DNA of 64,000 nucleotides, from assembly GCF_006715225.1 (NCBI RefSeq), contig NZ_VFMU01000001.1:3782001-3846000 (forward strand), read 5' to 3'. Below the pieces are notes generated by a model, which worked only from the letters and a program-made list of their open reading frames with translations, made no database searches and was not told the origin of the DNA. This DNA is from Arthrobacter sp. SLBN-112. GTDB lineage: Bacteria; Actinomycetota; Actinomycetes; Actinomycetales; Micrococcaceae. Position numbers and translations under genes: made by a program. Of the stretch, positions 47,064-56,471 are shown one piece after another (the stretch's first letter is position 1; every line of letters begins with the position of its first letter).

Positions 47064-48628
47064 ACCCCGTGGAAACGCCGCAGGCCCGCCCGCCCGCGTC
47101 CCTGGCCGGCCGGATGGGGACTGCCGTGGGCAGGTTCACCATGTACCGGATTACCCTGGTGGTCCTGGCGGTACTGGCCGGCTACAGCATCCTGCTCAAC
47201 GTCCTGGGCTGGCTGACGTTCGGCATCCCGGCCATTCTGGTCCACCTGGCACTGTGCCTGGGCCTGACCTACGCCTCCAACCGGGTGCTGGCGGCGCTTT
47301 TCCGGGTGAACCCCCATACAGAGTCTTCCCTCATCACGGGGCTGCTGCTCTACTTCCTGTTCTGGCCGTCGCTCCAGCCACTGGACCTGGCCGGGGTGGC
47401 ACTGGCGTGTGTCCTGGCGTCCGCCTCCAAATACGCCTTGGCGTGGCGTGGCCGGCACATCTTCAATCCTGCGGCCGCCGGCGCCTTTGCCACCGGACTG
47501 ACCGGTTTGAACATTGCTACGTGGTGGGCGGCGACTCCTGCCGTGCTGTGGCTGCTGGTGCCGGGCGTACTGCTGGTCCTGTACCGGACCCGCAAAGTGC
47601 TGATGGCGTCCGTGTTCACGCTGGCGGCCACCGCCGTCATCACGCTGGAACTGCTTCGCTCGGGCATGACGGCGGGAATGGGCATCTACCAGGCCCTGGC
47701 ACAGCGGCCGGTCCTGTTCTTCGTCGGATTCATGCTGACCGAGCCCCTGACGCTGCCGCCCCGCCGCCGCCAACAGCTGGCGCTGGCCGCCGTGGTGGCG
47801 GTGCTCTTTGCAGTCCCGTGGAACCTTGGCTTCTTCGCCAACTCGCCCGAGGCAGCCCTGCTGGCCGGCAACCTGCTGGCCTTCCTGGCAGGCCAGCGCG
47901 GGGCCGTGAAGCTCCGGCTCGCCGGTACCCGGCAGCTGACGCCGGCTACCACCGAGTTCTCCTTCGAACCTGCCCGGCCGGTTCGCTTCCTTCCGGGCCA
48001 GTACATGGAAGTGGACCTGCCGCAGGCGAGGCCTGATGGCAAGGGCCGACGCCGGGTGTTCAGCCTGACCGGCTCCCCCGGCGGGCGCCTGGTGAAGTTC
48101 GCCGTGCGGACGGCCGGCCCCTTGTCCGCGGCGAAGGAGGCGCTCCTGGCGCTGCGGCCGGGCGACGAAGTGGCAGCCACGGCAGTGGGCGGCGATTTTG
48201 TCCTGCCGCGCGATCCGCACCGCCCGGTACTGCTCATTGCTGCGGGAATCGGGATCACACCCTTTGTTTCGCATTTGTCCTCCGGGGGCCTGCGGGAGCG
48301 GGACGCGGTACTCCTGCTCCTGGCCAGGAGCGCTGACGAAGTGGCCTACGCGGAAGAACTCCGGGATTCCGGCATCCGGGTGCTGGTGCGGACGGCGGAC
48401 GGTTCGCGGCCGCCGTCCGGACTGGCCTCCGTTGCCGGACGCTCCGGTCCCGGGGACCGGCTCCCCGGGGACCGGCTGGACGGCGAAACCCTTGCGGCAC
48501 TCGTGCCGGACATCGCCGCCCGCGAGGTCTATGTCTCGGGATCACCGGCGAGTGTTGCGTCCCTTCGCCGCGCCGCGAAGAGCGCCGGTGCCCGGCGGGT
48601 CCGGACAGACTCTTTCTCCGGCTATTAA
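47060..48628 (+). CDS. NqrB/RnfD-like membrane domain fused to ferredoxin-NADP reductase domain
   Basis: A 522-residue fusion. Residues 25-285 form about eight membrane helices with NqrB/RnfD features: GRHIFNPAAAGAFATGL and VGFMLTEPLTLPP. I see no SGAT flavinylation site in this part. Residues 290-522 are an FNR-type reductase: PGQYMEVDLP (about 310) and RRVFSLTGSPGG for FAD, AAGIGITPFVSHL (about 393) for NAD(P), and EVYVSGSPASVASL (about 490). The design predicts NAD(P)H oxidation inside and electron delivery through the membrane to the FMN lipoprotein encoded upstream. It starts with a four-base overlap with apbE. Confidence 0.85.
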   Translation: MNPVETPQARPPASLAGRMGTAVGRFTMYRITLVVLAVLAGYSILLNVLGWLTFGIPAILVHLALCLGLTYASNRVLAALFRVNPHTESSLITGLLLYFLFWPSLQPLDLAGVALACVLASASKYALAWRGRHIFNPAAAGAFATGLTGLNIATWWAATPAVLWLLVPGVLLVLYRTRKVLMASVFTLAATAVITLELLRSGMTAGMGIYQALAQRPVLFFVGFMLTEPLTLPPRRRQQLALAAVVAVLFAVPWNLGFFANSPEAALLAGNLLAFLAGQRGAVKLRLAGTRQLTPATTEFSFEPARPVRFLPGQYMEVDLPQARPDGKGRRRVFSLTGSPGGRLVKFAVRTAGPLSAAKEALLALRPGDEVAATAVGGDFVLPRDPHRPVLLIAAGIGITPFVSHLSSGGLRERDAVLLLLARSADEVAYAEELRDSGIRVLVRTADGSRPPSGLASVAGRSGPGDRLPGDRLDGETLAALVPDIAAREVYVSGSPASVASLRRAAKSAGARRVRTDSFSGY

Positions 48629-48738
48629 GCCCGCTTCGTCGCCTGCCCTGTCCTGGCGTTGGCCCCGGTTTTCCCATGCGGGCCACCTTCCTGCTAAGCT
48701 CTAGGACGTCCCGCCGGGAACGGCAGGAAATCCCGATT

Positions 48739-48811
48739 GCCCTCGTAGCTCAGGGGATAGAGCGTCTGCCTCCGGAGCAGAAGGTCGTAGGTTCGAATCC
48801 TATCGAGGGCA
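48739..48811 (+). tRNA. tRNA-Arg(CCG)
   Basis: A complete cloverleaf: acceptor GCCCTCG paired with CGAGGGC and discriminator A, D-arm around AGCTCAGGGGATAGAGC, anticodon stem TCTGC/GCAGA with loop CTCCGGA giving anticodon CCG, and T-arm GTAGGTTCGAATCCTAT. CCA is not encoded. It reads CGG codons, common in this high-GC genome. Confidence 0.97.
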
Positions 48812-48816
48812 CAGAA

Positions 48817-48849
48817 AACCCCCGTCGCTTCACTGAAGCGGCGGGGGTT
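48817..48849 (+). terminator. Intrinsic terminator after tRNA-Arg
   Basis: AACCCCCGTCGCTTC pairs with GAAGCGGCGGGGGTT across an ACT loop, with one T-G pair, and is followed by CTTTCGTT. It lies 5 bases beyond the tRNA and before the convergent transporter gene. Confidence 0.85.
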
Positions 48850-48890
48850 CTTTCGTTCCATGCCTTAGCCGGTTCCACCGTGCCGCAGGA

Positions 48891-49841
48891 TCAAAACTTC
48901 AGGGCGGCCTCATCCAGCGTGGCCAGGGTCAGCACGGCCTCCTCGACCGTTTCATGGTCTTCCAGCTCACGCTCGATCCGGCGGAGGGTTACGGCGACTT
49001 CGTGTTCGGGATGGTCCCCCTGCAGGTCCACGGCCGCCACCAGATACAGCTTGCGGGGTCCCACGAATTCCAGGTGCAGGTAGGTGAGCCGGGCGATGTC
49101 CGGGTGCTCCAGCACGCGCCGGGCCATGGACCGTTCAATGTCAGGGGTGACGCCCTGGCCCACCAGGAAGCGCCTGTTCCGGTCGATCAGGACGACGGCG
49201 ACGACGGCCAGCAGTACGCCCACGGCGATCGAACCGATCGCATCCGGCAACGGTGATCCCGTGACCTGGTGCAGGAACACGCCCACGAATGCCACAACGA
49301 GGCCGATCAGCGCGGCAGCGTCCTCGGCGAAGACGGCGCGCAGGGTGGGGTCTGAACTGATGAGTACCTGCTCCAAGGTGTGCCGGTCCAGCTCATGGGC
49401 CGCCTTCCTGGTCTGCCGGAACGCCTGGACGAAGGAAATTCCCTCGAAGACGAAAGCCACGGCCAGGACCACATAGGCCACACCGAAATCGGCCGCCGGC
49501 TCCGGCTCAATAATCTGCTGGACGCCATGCATGATGGACACCACCGCGCCGGCGGTAAAGAGTCCGAACGCGGCGAACATGGACCACACATAGGCTTCCC
49601 GGCCGTAGCCCATGGGATGGCTCTCGTCCCTGGGCCGGCCGGAACGCCGCTCGGCGAAGAACAGGAACACCTGGTTTCCCGTGTCTGCCCAGGAGTGGGC
49701 TGCCTCCGCCGCCATGGAAGCCGAGCCCGTAAGGACAGCGGCCACGGACTTCGCCGCAGCCACAAGGGTGTTGGCCACAAAGGCGATGATGACAATCAAC
49801 AGGGTGGAGCTGGACGAGGATCCCTTTTCGGTTTCAGCCAT
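48891..49841 (-). CDS. Cation diffusion facilitator family transporter
   Basis: A 316-residue metal-proton antiporter with six membrane helices and a C-terminal ferredoxin-like domain (about 215-316). The first metal-site motif is HSWADTGNQ (HxxxD) in helix 2. In helix 5 the usual second HxxxD is replaced by FAEDAAALIGL, the pattern of the SLC30A9-like branch. The metal is therefore uncertain; Zn, Co or Mn are all possible. The start MAETEKGSSSSS was chosen because the first helix follows; the longer upstream frame is not conserved. Confidence 0.88.
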   Translation of the reverse strand: MAETEKGSSSSSTLLIVIIAFVANTLVAAAKSVAAVLTGSASMAAEAAHSWADTGNQVFLFFAERRSGRPRDESHPMGYGREAYVWSMFAAFGLFTAGAVVSIMHGVQQIIEPEPAADFGVAYVVLAVAFVFEGISFVQAFRQTRKAAHELDRHTLEQVLISSDPTLRAVFAEDAAALIGLVVAFVGVFLHQVTGSPLPDAIGSIAVGVLLAVVAVVLIDRNRRFLVGQGVTPDIERSMARRVLEHPDIARLTYLHLEFVGPRKLYLVAAVDLQGDHPEHEVAVTLRRIERELEDHETVEEAVLTLATLDEAALKF

Positions 49842-49966
49842 GCGCCTACCGTACCCACCTGGGCTTGCTGCAGTACCCGGAAGGCTGCCGAATTTCCGGC
49901 CGCCGCCTGCCGTTGATTGTCGGTGGCTCCTCTTAAGCTGAAACCACCTAGCTGAGGGAGTACGCC

Positions 49967-51019
49967 ATGCACGTTCAGTTCTGTTCCATCGTTCCGCCCT
50001 ACCTGTTGCGCCGGCTGGCGCAGCAGGACGCTCCCGGATTCTCTTCCGCGGCCAGCGCTGCGCGGAAGGCCCTGGGCCACGTCGAATCATTCCAGGCCGC
50101 ACGGGCGCAGGCTGTTCCGGTCCTCCCGCCCGGCCTGCGCCAGGCAAAGCCCGGCCCGGTCAACCGCACCATCTACGATGCCGGCGGCGAAGAGACCCTT
50201 CCGGGCAGTCCGGTCCGCAAAGAAAACGGACGCCCCACCGGCGATGCCGCCACCGATGAGGCCTACGACGGACTGGGACACACGCACCGGTTGTATGCCG
50301 AGGCTTTCGGACGGGATTCCGTTGACGGACGCGGGCTGAAACTCGATGCCACCGTGCACTTCGGAAATCTGTACGACAACGCTTTCTGGAACGGCTCACA
50401 GATGGTGTTTGGTGATGGCGATGGCGATGTCTTTGACCGGTTCACCAAGTCCATCAGCGTTATCGGCCACGAATTGGCGCACGGCGTCACCCAATACTCG
50501 GCCGGGCTTGTTTACCGGAACCAGGCGGGTGCCCTGAATGAGTCGATGTCGGATGTCTTCGGTGCGCTCGTTGAGCAGTACGTCAGGAACCAGACCGCCG
50601 CCCAGGCCAGCTGGCTGATCGGGGAAGGGCTTTTTACGCCCAAGGTCCAGGGGCTGGCCCTGCGGTCCATGAAAGCTCCCGGAACGGCATACGACGACGA
50701 CGTGCTGGGCAAGGACCCGCAGCCCGGCTCCATGGACTCCTATGTCCGGACCAGCGCCGACAATGGCGGCGTCCACATCAACTCCGGCATCCCCAACCGC
50801 GCGTTCTACCTGGTTGCGGACGCCCTGGGCGGCCATGCGTGGGAGGCGCCCGGCCGCATCTGGTACGAGACCCTTACCAATGGATCGTTGCCGCCGGCAG
50901 CAACGTTCACCGTCTTTGCCCGCGCCACGGTACGTGCCGCCACTGACCTTTTTGGTTCGGACTCCAAAGAGCATGACGCCGTACGGGGGGCGTGGGAAAC
51001 TGTAAAGGTCAAGGTTTAA
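49967..51019 (+). CDS. Protealysin-like M4 family metallopeptidase
   Basis: A 350-residue thermolysin-family zinc peptidase without a signal peptide. The active site is complete: HELAH at 168-172 (catalytic Glu169), third zinc ligand Glu192 in NESMSD, and His270 in GGVHINSGIPNRAF. The short precursor carries PPYLL at 10-14, the hallmark of the protealysin subgroup, which matures by self-cleavage. The GAGGGAG ribosome site precedes the ATG. The next gene encodes an emfourin-like inhibitor, as in Serratia, where the pair forms an operon. Confidence 0.93.
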   Translation: MHVQFCSIVPPYLLRRLAQQDAPGFSSAASAARKALGHVESFQAARAQAVPVLPPGLRQAKPGPVNRTIYDAGGEETLPGSPVRKENGRPTGDAATDEAYDGLGHTHRLYAEAFGRDSVDGRGLKLDATVHFGNLYDNAFWNGSQMVFGDGDGDVFDRFTKSISVIGHELAHGVTQYSAGLVYRNQAGALNESMSDVFGALVEQYVRNQTAAQASWLIGEGLFTPKVQGLALRSMKAPGTAYDDDVLGKDPQPGSMDSYVRTSADNGGVHINSGIPNRAFYLVADALGGHAWEAPGRIWYETLTNGSLPPAATFTVFARATVRAATDLFGSDSKEHDAVRGAWETVKVKV

Positions 51020-51077
51020 CCACCACCGGCTGCCGGTCACAGGCCGCCGGGCAAGAGGGAAGCCCAGGGGCCAGGCC

Positions 51078-51416
51078 ATGAAGATCAAGGTGGAGCGGAG
51101 CGGCGGGTTGGCTGCGGTCACGCGGGTGTGGACCGTCGATGCCCAGTCGGACAGCGACCTCAGCCAGTGGCAGCCCCTTGTCGAGGCCTGCCCCTGGGAC
51201 GCCGTTCCCAGCACGCCGCGGGCAGCCGCTGCGGCTTTCGCGGCACCGCAGCCGGACCGCTTCATCTACTCCATCTCGGCAGGACAGCGCCGGGCCGCCC
51301 TGCCGGAACAGGCCGTCACCGGCCCCTGGCGCGTCCTGGTTGATACCGCACGGGCGGCCGCAGAAGAATCTGCCGGGGGGACCCGGCCGGGGGCTGCCGG
51401 AGGCGGTCCGGCCTGA
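51078..51416 (+). CDS. Emfourin-like protealysin inhibitor
   Basis: A 112-residue cytoplasmic protein. The N-terminal MKIKVERSGGLAAVTRVWTV matches emfourin, the slow tight-binding inhibitor of protealysin, whose N-terminal edge inserts in the M4 active cleft. The middle has SAGQRRAALPEQAVTGPWRV; the Ala/Gly-rich tail looks disordered. It lies 58 bases after the M4 peptidase gene on the same strand, so it probably keeps the intracellular peptidase in check. The family call is by resemblance and context. Confidence 0.8.
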   Translation: MKIKVERSGGLAAVTRVWTVDAQSDSDLSQWQPLVEACPWDAVPSTPRAAAAAFAAPQPDRFIYSISAGQRRAALPEQAVTGPWRVLVDTARAAAEESAGGTRPGAAGGGPA

Positions 51417-51483
51417 AGGTCCGTGCCGCAGCAGGGAGTCGAATGAAGGGCTGTTTCTGTCCGGCAGTAGACTGTCTGCAGCC

Positions 51484-54400
51484 ATGACTTTTCATATCTC
51501 CTATCCCGCCGAGCTGCCGGTTTCCGAGCGCCGCGAGGACCTGATGGCCGCGATCGCCGCCAACCAGGTGACCATCATCGCCGGCGAGACCGGCTCCGGA
51601 AAGACCACCCAGATCCCCAAGATGTGCCTGGAACTTGGCCTGGGCGGGAAGGGCCTGATCGGGCACACCCAGCCCCGGCGGCTGGCAGCACGGACCGTGG
51701 CCGAGCGCATTGCGGAAGAACTTGGCGTGGACATCGGCCAGGAGGTGGGCTTCCAGGTCCGTTTCACGGGCGAGGTAAGCAAGGCAACCAAGGTCAAGCT
51801 GATGACCGACGGCATCCTGCTCGCCGAGATCCAGCGGGACAGGCTGCTGCGCAAGTACAGCACCATCATCATTGACGAGGCACACGAGCGAAGCCTCAAC
51901 ATCGACTTCATCCTGGGCTACCTGAAGCGGATCCTGCCTCAGCGGCCGGACCTGAAAGTCATCATCACCTCGGCCACCATCGATCCCGAACGGTTCGCCA
52001 ACCACTTCGGCACCCCCGGGAATCCCGCCCCCATTGTCGAGGTATCGGGCCGGACCTATCCGGTGGAAATCCGCTACCGGCCCCTGTCCCAGCCGAAGGC
52101 AGAGGACGATGAGGCCTCGGATGATGAACTTGAGGAGGACCGCGACCCCCTGGATGCCGTCTGCGATGCCGTGGACGAACTCGCAGCTGAGGCACCGGGT
52201 GACATCCTGGTGTTCTTCTCCGGTGAGCGCGAAATCCGCGATGCTGCAGACGCACTGCAGGCCCGTATCCAGTCCAACCGCAGACTGGCCAACACCGAGA
52301 TCCTCCCCCTGTTCGCCCGCCTAAGCCTCCAGGAGCAGCACAAGGTGTTCCACCCGGGCGGCAAGCGCCGGATCGTGCTGGCCACCAACGTGGCGGAAAC
52401 ATCCCTGACGGTCCCCGGCATCAAGTACGTCATCGACACCGGCACGGCCCGCATTTCCCGGTATTCACACCGCACCAAGGTCCAGCGCCTCCCCATCGAA
52501 CGCGTCTCGCAGGCATCGGCCAACCAGCGCTCCGGCCGCTGCGGCCGCGTGTCTGACGGCATCGCCATCCGCCTCTACTCGGAGGAGGATTTCGAATCCC
52601 GGCCCCGCTTCACGGATCCGGAAATCCTGCGCACAAACCTCGCTGCCGTCATCCTCCAAATGACCGCCATGGGCGTGGCGAAAGGCCCCAAGGACGTTGA
52701 GGAGTTCCCCTTCGTCGAGCCGCCGGAAACCCGGGCCATCAACGACGGCGTCACCCTCCTTCGCGAACTGGGCGCCCTGGCTCCCCCACGCTCCCAGGGA
52801 AAGGGCGGCAGGCCCGAGGCAGGCGGCGGACTCACCGCCGTCGGACAGAAACTCGCCCAGCTGCCTGTCGATCCCCGGCTGGGCCGGATGATCGTGGAAG
52901 CCGGGAAACGGGGCTGCGTCCGCGAAGTCATGGTCCTGGCGGCCGCCCTGACCATCCAGGACCCGCGTGAACGGCCCACGGACAAGCAGCAGCTGGCCGC
53001 GGAAAAGCACAACCGTTTCCGGGACGAGAACTCGGACTTCACCGGCTACCTCAATCTCTGGAACTACCTGCAGGAGAAACAGCAGGAGCTGTCGTCGTCA
53101 GCCTTCCGCCGGTTGTGCCGCGCCGAATTCATCAACTACCTGCGCGTGCGGGAATGGCAAGACCTTTTCGCCCAGTTGCGCCAGCTCGCCCGGCCGCTGG
53201 GGATTTTCCTGGACAACAAGCGCCTGGCCGATCCGGCGGGCAACCATGACGGGATCCACATCAGCCTGCTTTCCGGGCTGCTGAGCCACATCGGGATCCT
53301 GGACGAGCGCAAGCGCGAATACGCCGGCGCCCGCGGCAGCCGGTTCGCGATCTTCCCGGGCTCCGCCTTGTTCAAGAAGTCCCCCACGTTCGTCATGGCA
53401 GCCGAGCTGGTGGAAACCAGCCGACTGTGGGCGAGGGTGGCCGCCAAATTCGATCCCCTGTGGGCCGAGCAGGTGGCGCCGGACCTGGTGAAGCGCAGCT
53501 ACAGTGAACCGCACTGGTCCACCCGGCAGGGCGCCGTGATGGCCTACGAAAAGGTCACCCTCTACGGCGTTCCCATCATCGCCCAGCGGCGGATCAATTA
53601 CGGCACGGTGGACCCGGTGGTGGCCCGGGAACTGTTCATCCGCCACGCACTGGTGGAGGGCGACTGGAAGACCCACCACAAGTTCTTCCACCGCAACCAG
53701 GCGCTGCTGCACGAGGTGGAGGAACTCGAGGCACGGATGCGCCGCCGCGACCTGCTGGTGGACGACGAGACGCTGTTCGAGTTCTACGACGCCAGGATCG
53801 GCCCCGACGTGGTGTCCGAACGGCACTTCGATAAATGGTGGAAGGACGCCCGCCGGGAGAACCCCGACCTCCTGGATTACGACAAGTCGCTGCTGCTCAG
53901 CGACGACGCCGACGACCTTGATGAAGCGGCATACCCCAAGACCTGGCTGCACAAGGGCTTCGAGCTTCCGTTGACGTACGAGTTCCACCCCGTCGCCCCG
54001 GGCTCGCCGCCCAATCCGTCCGACGGCGTCACGGCAGAAGTTCCTGTCCTGTTCCTCAACCAGCTGGATGACGGTCCGTTCCGCTGGCTGATCCCGGGCC
54101 AGCGCGTGGAGCTGGTGACGGCGCTGATCAAGTCGCTCCCCAAGCAGATCCGGAAGAATTTCGTTCCTGCCCCTGATGTTGCCCGGCAGGCGGTGGCCTT
54201 GCTGGAGTCGGACTTCGATCCGGCCAAGGATGAGCTGGAGCCGTCGCTGGAGCTCGCGCTGCGGCGGATCCGCGGTGCCATCATCCCGCCCGGTTCCTGG
54301 AACTGGGATGCCGTGCCTGCCCACCTGCGTGTGAGTTTCAAGGTGGTGGACAGCAAGGGCAAGGTCCTCGGCGAAGGAAAGGACCTGGCGGAACTCCAGG

Positions 54401-55443
54401 AGAGGCTGGCCCCCGCCACCCGGCGTGCCATTGCCGAATCGCTCGGCGCCACCCCGGCCTCCGCCGCGCCCGGCGGCAAGGGGCAGCGCGGGAACGGCAA
54501 GGCGCCCGACGCCGGGGCACCCGGACGGCAGCAGGCGGCCGGGGTGCCGGGAGCCGCCGCCGCGGCCGGGTTCGTGGAGCAGGAGGGCCTAAAGGAATGG
54601 ACCTTCGGCACCGTCGAGCGCCAGGTGAGCAGCATGGTCAAAGGCCACACGGTTACCGGCTACCCCGCACTGGTGGACAAGGGCGCGTCAGTGTCGCTCC
54701 GGGTCTTCCAAACGCAGGAGGAACAGCTCGACGCGATGCGGGCTGGTGTCATCCGCCTGCTGGCCCTGCGGGTTCCGGCGCCGGACCGCTATGTCCTGGA
54801 GCATCTGAGCAACACGGAAAAGCTCACCTTCAGCCAGAACCCGCACGGCTCGGTGTCCGCCCTGATTGCCGACTGCGCGCTGGCGGCCATCGACAAACTC
54901 ACGCCCGCGGACCTCCCGTGGGACCGGAAGGCCTTTGACCAGCTCTATGAGGTGGTGCGCGCCGAACTGATCGACACCGTCTTCACGGTGACCGCCGTGG
55001 TGGAGCGCATCCTGGCCAGCACCCGCCGGATCGAAAAGCAGCTCAAGGGCACCACCAGCCTCGCCCTGATCAGCGCGCTGAACGACATCAAGAGCCAGAT
55101 GGAGCAGCTGGTGTATCCGGGGTTTGTGGCACGCACGGGCTACGCACAGCTCAGCCAGCTGCCCAGGTACCTGGCGGCCATCGAGAAGCGGCTGGAACGC
55201 CTGCCCGGCAACGTCCAGCGCGACGCCCTCAACATGGCTGCGGTCCAGCGGCTTGAGGACGATTACGACCATGCCGCTTCGGCACTTCTGCCCGGACGCC
55301 GTGCGGGACGTGAGTTAACCCAGGTGCGCTGGATGATCGAGGAGCTTCGGGTGAGCCTGTTCGCCGTCGAGCTCGGCACGGCCTATTCGGTATCCGAAAA
55401 GCGGATCCGCGCCGTGCTCAACAAAGCACTGGCCCCCGCCTAG
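51484..55443 (+). CDS. hrpA: ATP-dependent RNA helicase HrpA
   Basis: A 1319-residue DEAH/RHA helicase, the full bacterial HrpA length. Walker A is IAGETGSGKTTQIPK (about 35-49), the DEAH box is IIIDEAHERSLNID, motif III is ITSATIDPERF, then NVAETSLTVPGIKYVIDTG and QRSGRCGRVSDGIAIRLYSE (motif VI). The winged-helix/ratchet, OB and C-terminal HrpA-specific domains follow. An acidic insertion lies near residue 205, and a Gly/Ala-rich linker at about 990-1025. In E. coli HrpA resolves stalled ribosomes. The ATG lies just after TAGACTGTCTGCAGCC with no strong ribosome site; an earlier frame overlaps the inhibitor gene. Confidence 0.93.
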   Translation: MTFHISYPAELPVSERREDLMAAIAANQVTIIAGETGSGKTTQIPKMCLELGLGGKGLIGHTQPRRLAARTVAERIAEELGVDIGQEVGFQVRFTGEVSKATKVKLMTDGILLAEIQRDRLLRKYSTIIIDEAHERSLNIDFILGYLKRILPQRPDLKVIITSATIDPERFANHFGTPGNPAPIVEVSGRTYPVEIRYRPLSQPKAEDDEASDDELEEDRDPLDAVCDAVDELAAEAPGDILVFFSGEREIRDAADALQARIQSNRRLANTEILPLFARLSLQEQHKVFHPGGKRRIVLATNVAETSLTVPGIKYVIDTGTARISRYSHRTKVQRLPIERVSQASANQRSGRCGRVSDGIAIRLYSEEDFESRPRFTDPEILRTNLAAVILQMTAMGVAKGPKDVEEFPFVEPPETRAINDGVTLLRELGALAPPRSQGKGGRPEAGGGLTAVGQKLAQLPVDPRLGRMIVEAGKRGCVREVMVLAAALTIQDPRERPTDKQQLAAEKHNRFRDENSDFTGYLNLWNYLQEKQQELSSSAFRRLCRAEFINYLRVREWQDLFAQLRQLARPLGIFLDNKRLADPAGNHDGIHISLLSGLLSHIGILDERKREYAGARGSRFAIFPGSALFKKSPTFVMAAELVETSRLWARVAAKFDPLWAEQVAPDLVKRSYSEPHWSTRQGAVMAYEKVTLYGVPIIAQRRINYGTVDPVVARELFIRHALVEGDWKTHHKFFHRNQALLHEVEELEARMRRRDLLVDDETLFEFYDARIGPDVVSERHFDKWWKDARRENPDLLDYDKSLLLSDDADDLDEAAYPKTWLHKGFELPLTYEFHPVAPGSPPNPSDGVTAEVPVLFLNQLDDGPFRWLIPGQRVELVTALIKSLPKQIRKNFVPAPDVARQAVALLESDFDPAKDELEPSLELALRRIRGAIIPPGSWNWDAVPAHLRVSFKVVDSKGKVLGEGKDLAELQERLAPATRRAIAESLGATPASAAPGGKGQRGNGKAPDAGAPGRQQAAGVPGAAAAAGFVEQEGLKEWTFGTVERQVSSMVKGHTVTGYPALVDKGASVSLRVFQTQEEQLDAMRAGVIRLLALRVPAPDRYVLEHLSNTEKLTFSQNPHGSVSALIADCALAAIDKLTPADLPWDRKAFDQLYEVVRAELIDTVFTVTAVVERILASTRRIEKQLKGTTSLALISALNDIKSQMEQLVYPGFVARTGYAQLSQLPRYLAAIEKRLERLPGNVQRDALNMAAVQRLEDDYDHAASALLPGRRAGRELTQVRWMIEELRVSLFAVELGTAYSVSEKRIRAVLNKALAPA

Positions 55444-55473
55444 CGGCGGCCAGCCACCAATGAGAGGAATCCA

Positions 55474-56457
55474 ATGAAGCTCACGCTTGCCCAGGGCCCG
55501 GCAGGGACCGAGATTGCCGGCCTCGGCCACGCCCAGCCCTCGCGCATCATGGACAACCATGAGCTCGAAGGCATGATGGAGACGAGCGACGAATGGATCC
55601 GCCAGCGCACCGGGATCGTCACACGGCGCATTGCCGGCGAGGGCGAGACCGTGGTGGATCTGGCCATTCCAGCGGCCCGGATGGCTCTGGCTGATTCGGG
55701 CGTCGCGGCCGGGGACATCGATCTCGTGGTGGTGGCCACCACCACGGCCGCCGAACGCTCCCCCAACACCGCAGGCCGGGTGGCGGACGCGCTGGGGCTG
55801 GGTCGGGACGGCCGCGGCCCGGGAATCATGGACGTCAACACGGCCTGTTCGGGTTTTGAGTACGCCCTTGGCGTGGCCGACCAGGCCATCCGCAGCGGAA
55901 GTGCCTCCCACGCGATCGTGGTCGGCGCCGAAACCCTTTCGTCGGTGACCGACTGGACGGACCGCGCAACCGCCATACTCACCGCCGACGGCGCCGGCGC
56001 CGCCGTCGTGCGCCCTTCGGGGACGCCCCGGATCGGCCCGGTGGTGTGGGGTTCGGAGGGCGGCATGGCCGACGCTGTCCGGATCTCTCCGCCCTCGGGA
56101 AGGTTTTCGCAGAACGGGCGCGAGGTATTGCGCTGGGCCCTGACCAAGGCGCCGGAACGTGCCCGCGAAACGGTGGCCAAGGCCGGGCTCACCTTGGACG
56201 ACATCCAGGTCCTGGCCGCCCACCAGGCCAACCTCCGCATCATCGAGCCGCTCGCGGAGGCACTGGGGCTCACGGACCGGATCGTTATCACCGATGTCAC
56301 CGAGTCGGGGAACACCTCCGCCGCCAGCGTGCCGCTCGGACTGAGCAAATGGTGGCACTCCGGGCGGATTCCGGCGAACGTCCCCGCATTGCTTTTCGGC
56401 TTCGGCGGCGGCTTCACCTACGCCGGCATGGTGGCGATGACCCCGCGCCGGGACTGA
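55474..56457 (+). CDS. 3-oxoacyl-ACP synthase III (FabH-like)
   Basis: A 327-residue KAS III thiolase-fold enzyme that condenses an acyl-CoA with malonyl-ACP. The Cys-His-Asn triad is visible: Cys125 in DVNTACSGF, His about 249 in AAHQANLRI, Asn about 279 in TESGNTSAAS. The N-terminus ETSDEWIRQRTGI is classical. It lies 30 bases after hrpA, away from any fatty-acid operon, so it may be an accessory FabH for branched primers or another acyl product rather than the housekeeping enzyme. Ribosome site AGAGGA. Confidence 0.9.
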   Translation: MKLTLAQGPAGTEIAGLGHAQPSRIMDNHELEGMMETSDEWIRQRTGIVTRRIAGEGETVVDLAIPAARMALADSGVAAGDIDLVVVATTTAAERSPNTAGRVADALGLGRDGRGPGIMDVNTACSGFEYALGVADQAIRSGSASHAIVVGAETLSSVTDWTDRATAILTADGAGAAVVRPSGTPRIGPVVWGSEGGMADAVRISPPSGRFSQNGREVLRWALTKAPERARETVAKAGLTLDDIQVLAAHQANLRIIEPLAEALGLTDRIVITDVTESGNTSAASVPLGLSKWWHSGRIPANVPALLFGFGGGFTYAGMVAMTPRRD

Positions 56458-56471
56458 TGTCCCTGCCCGGC

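Noticed and set aside
48629..48738. Promoter of tRNA-Arg
   Set aside because: TGCTAAGCT near 48691 could be an extended -10 box, but no acceptable -35 box is seen, so I did not list it.
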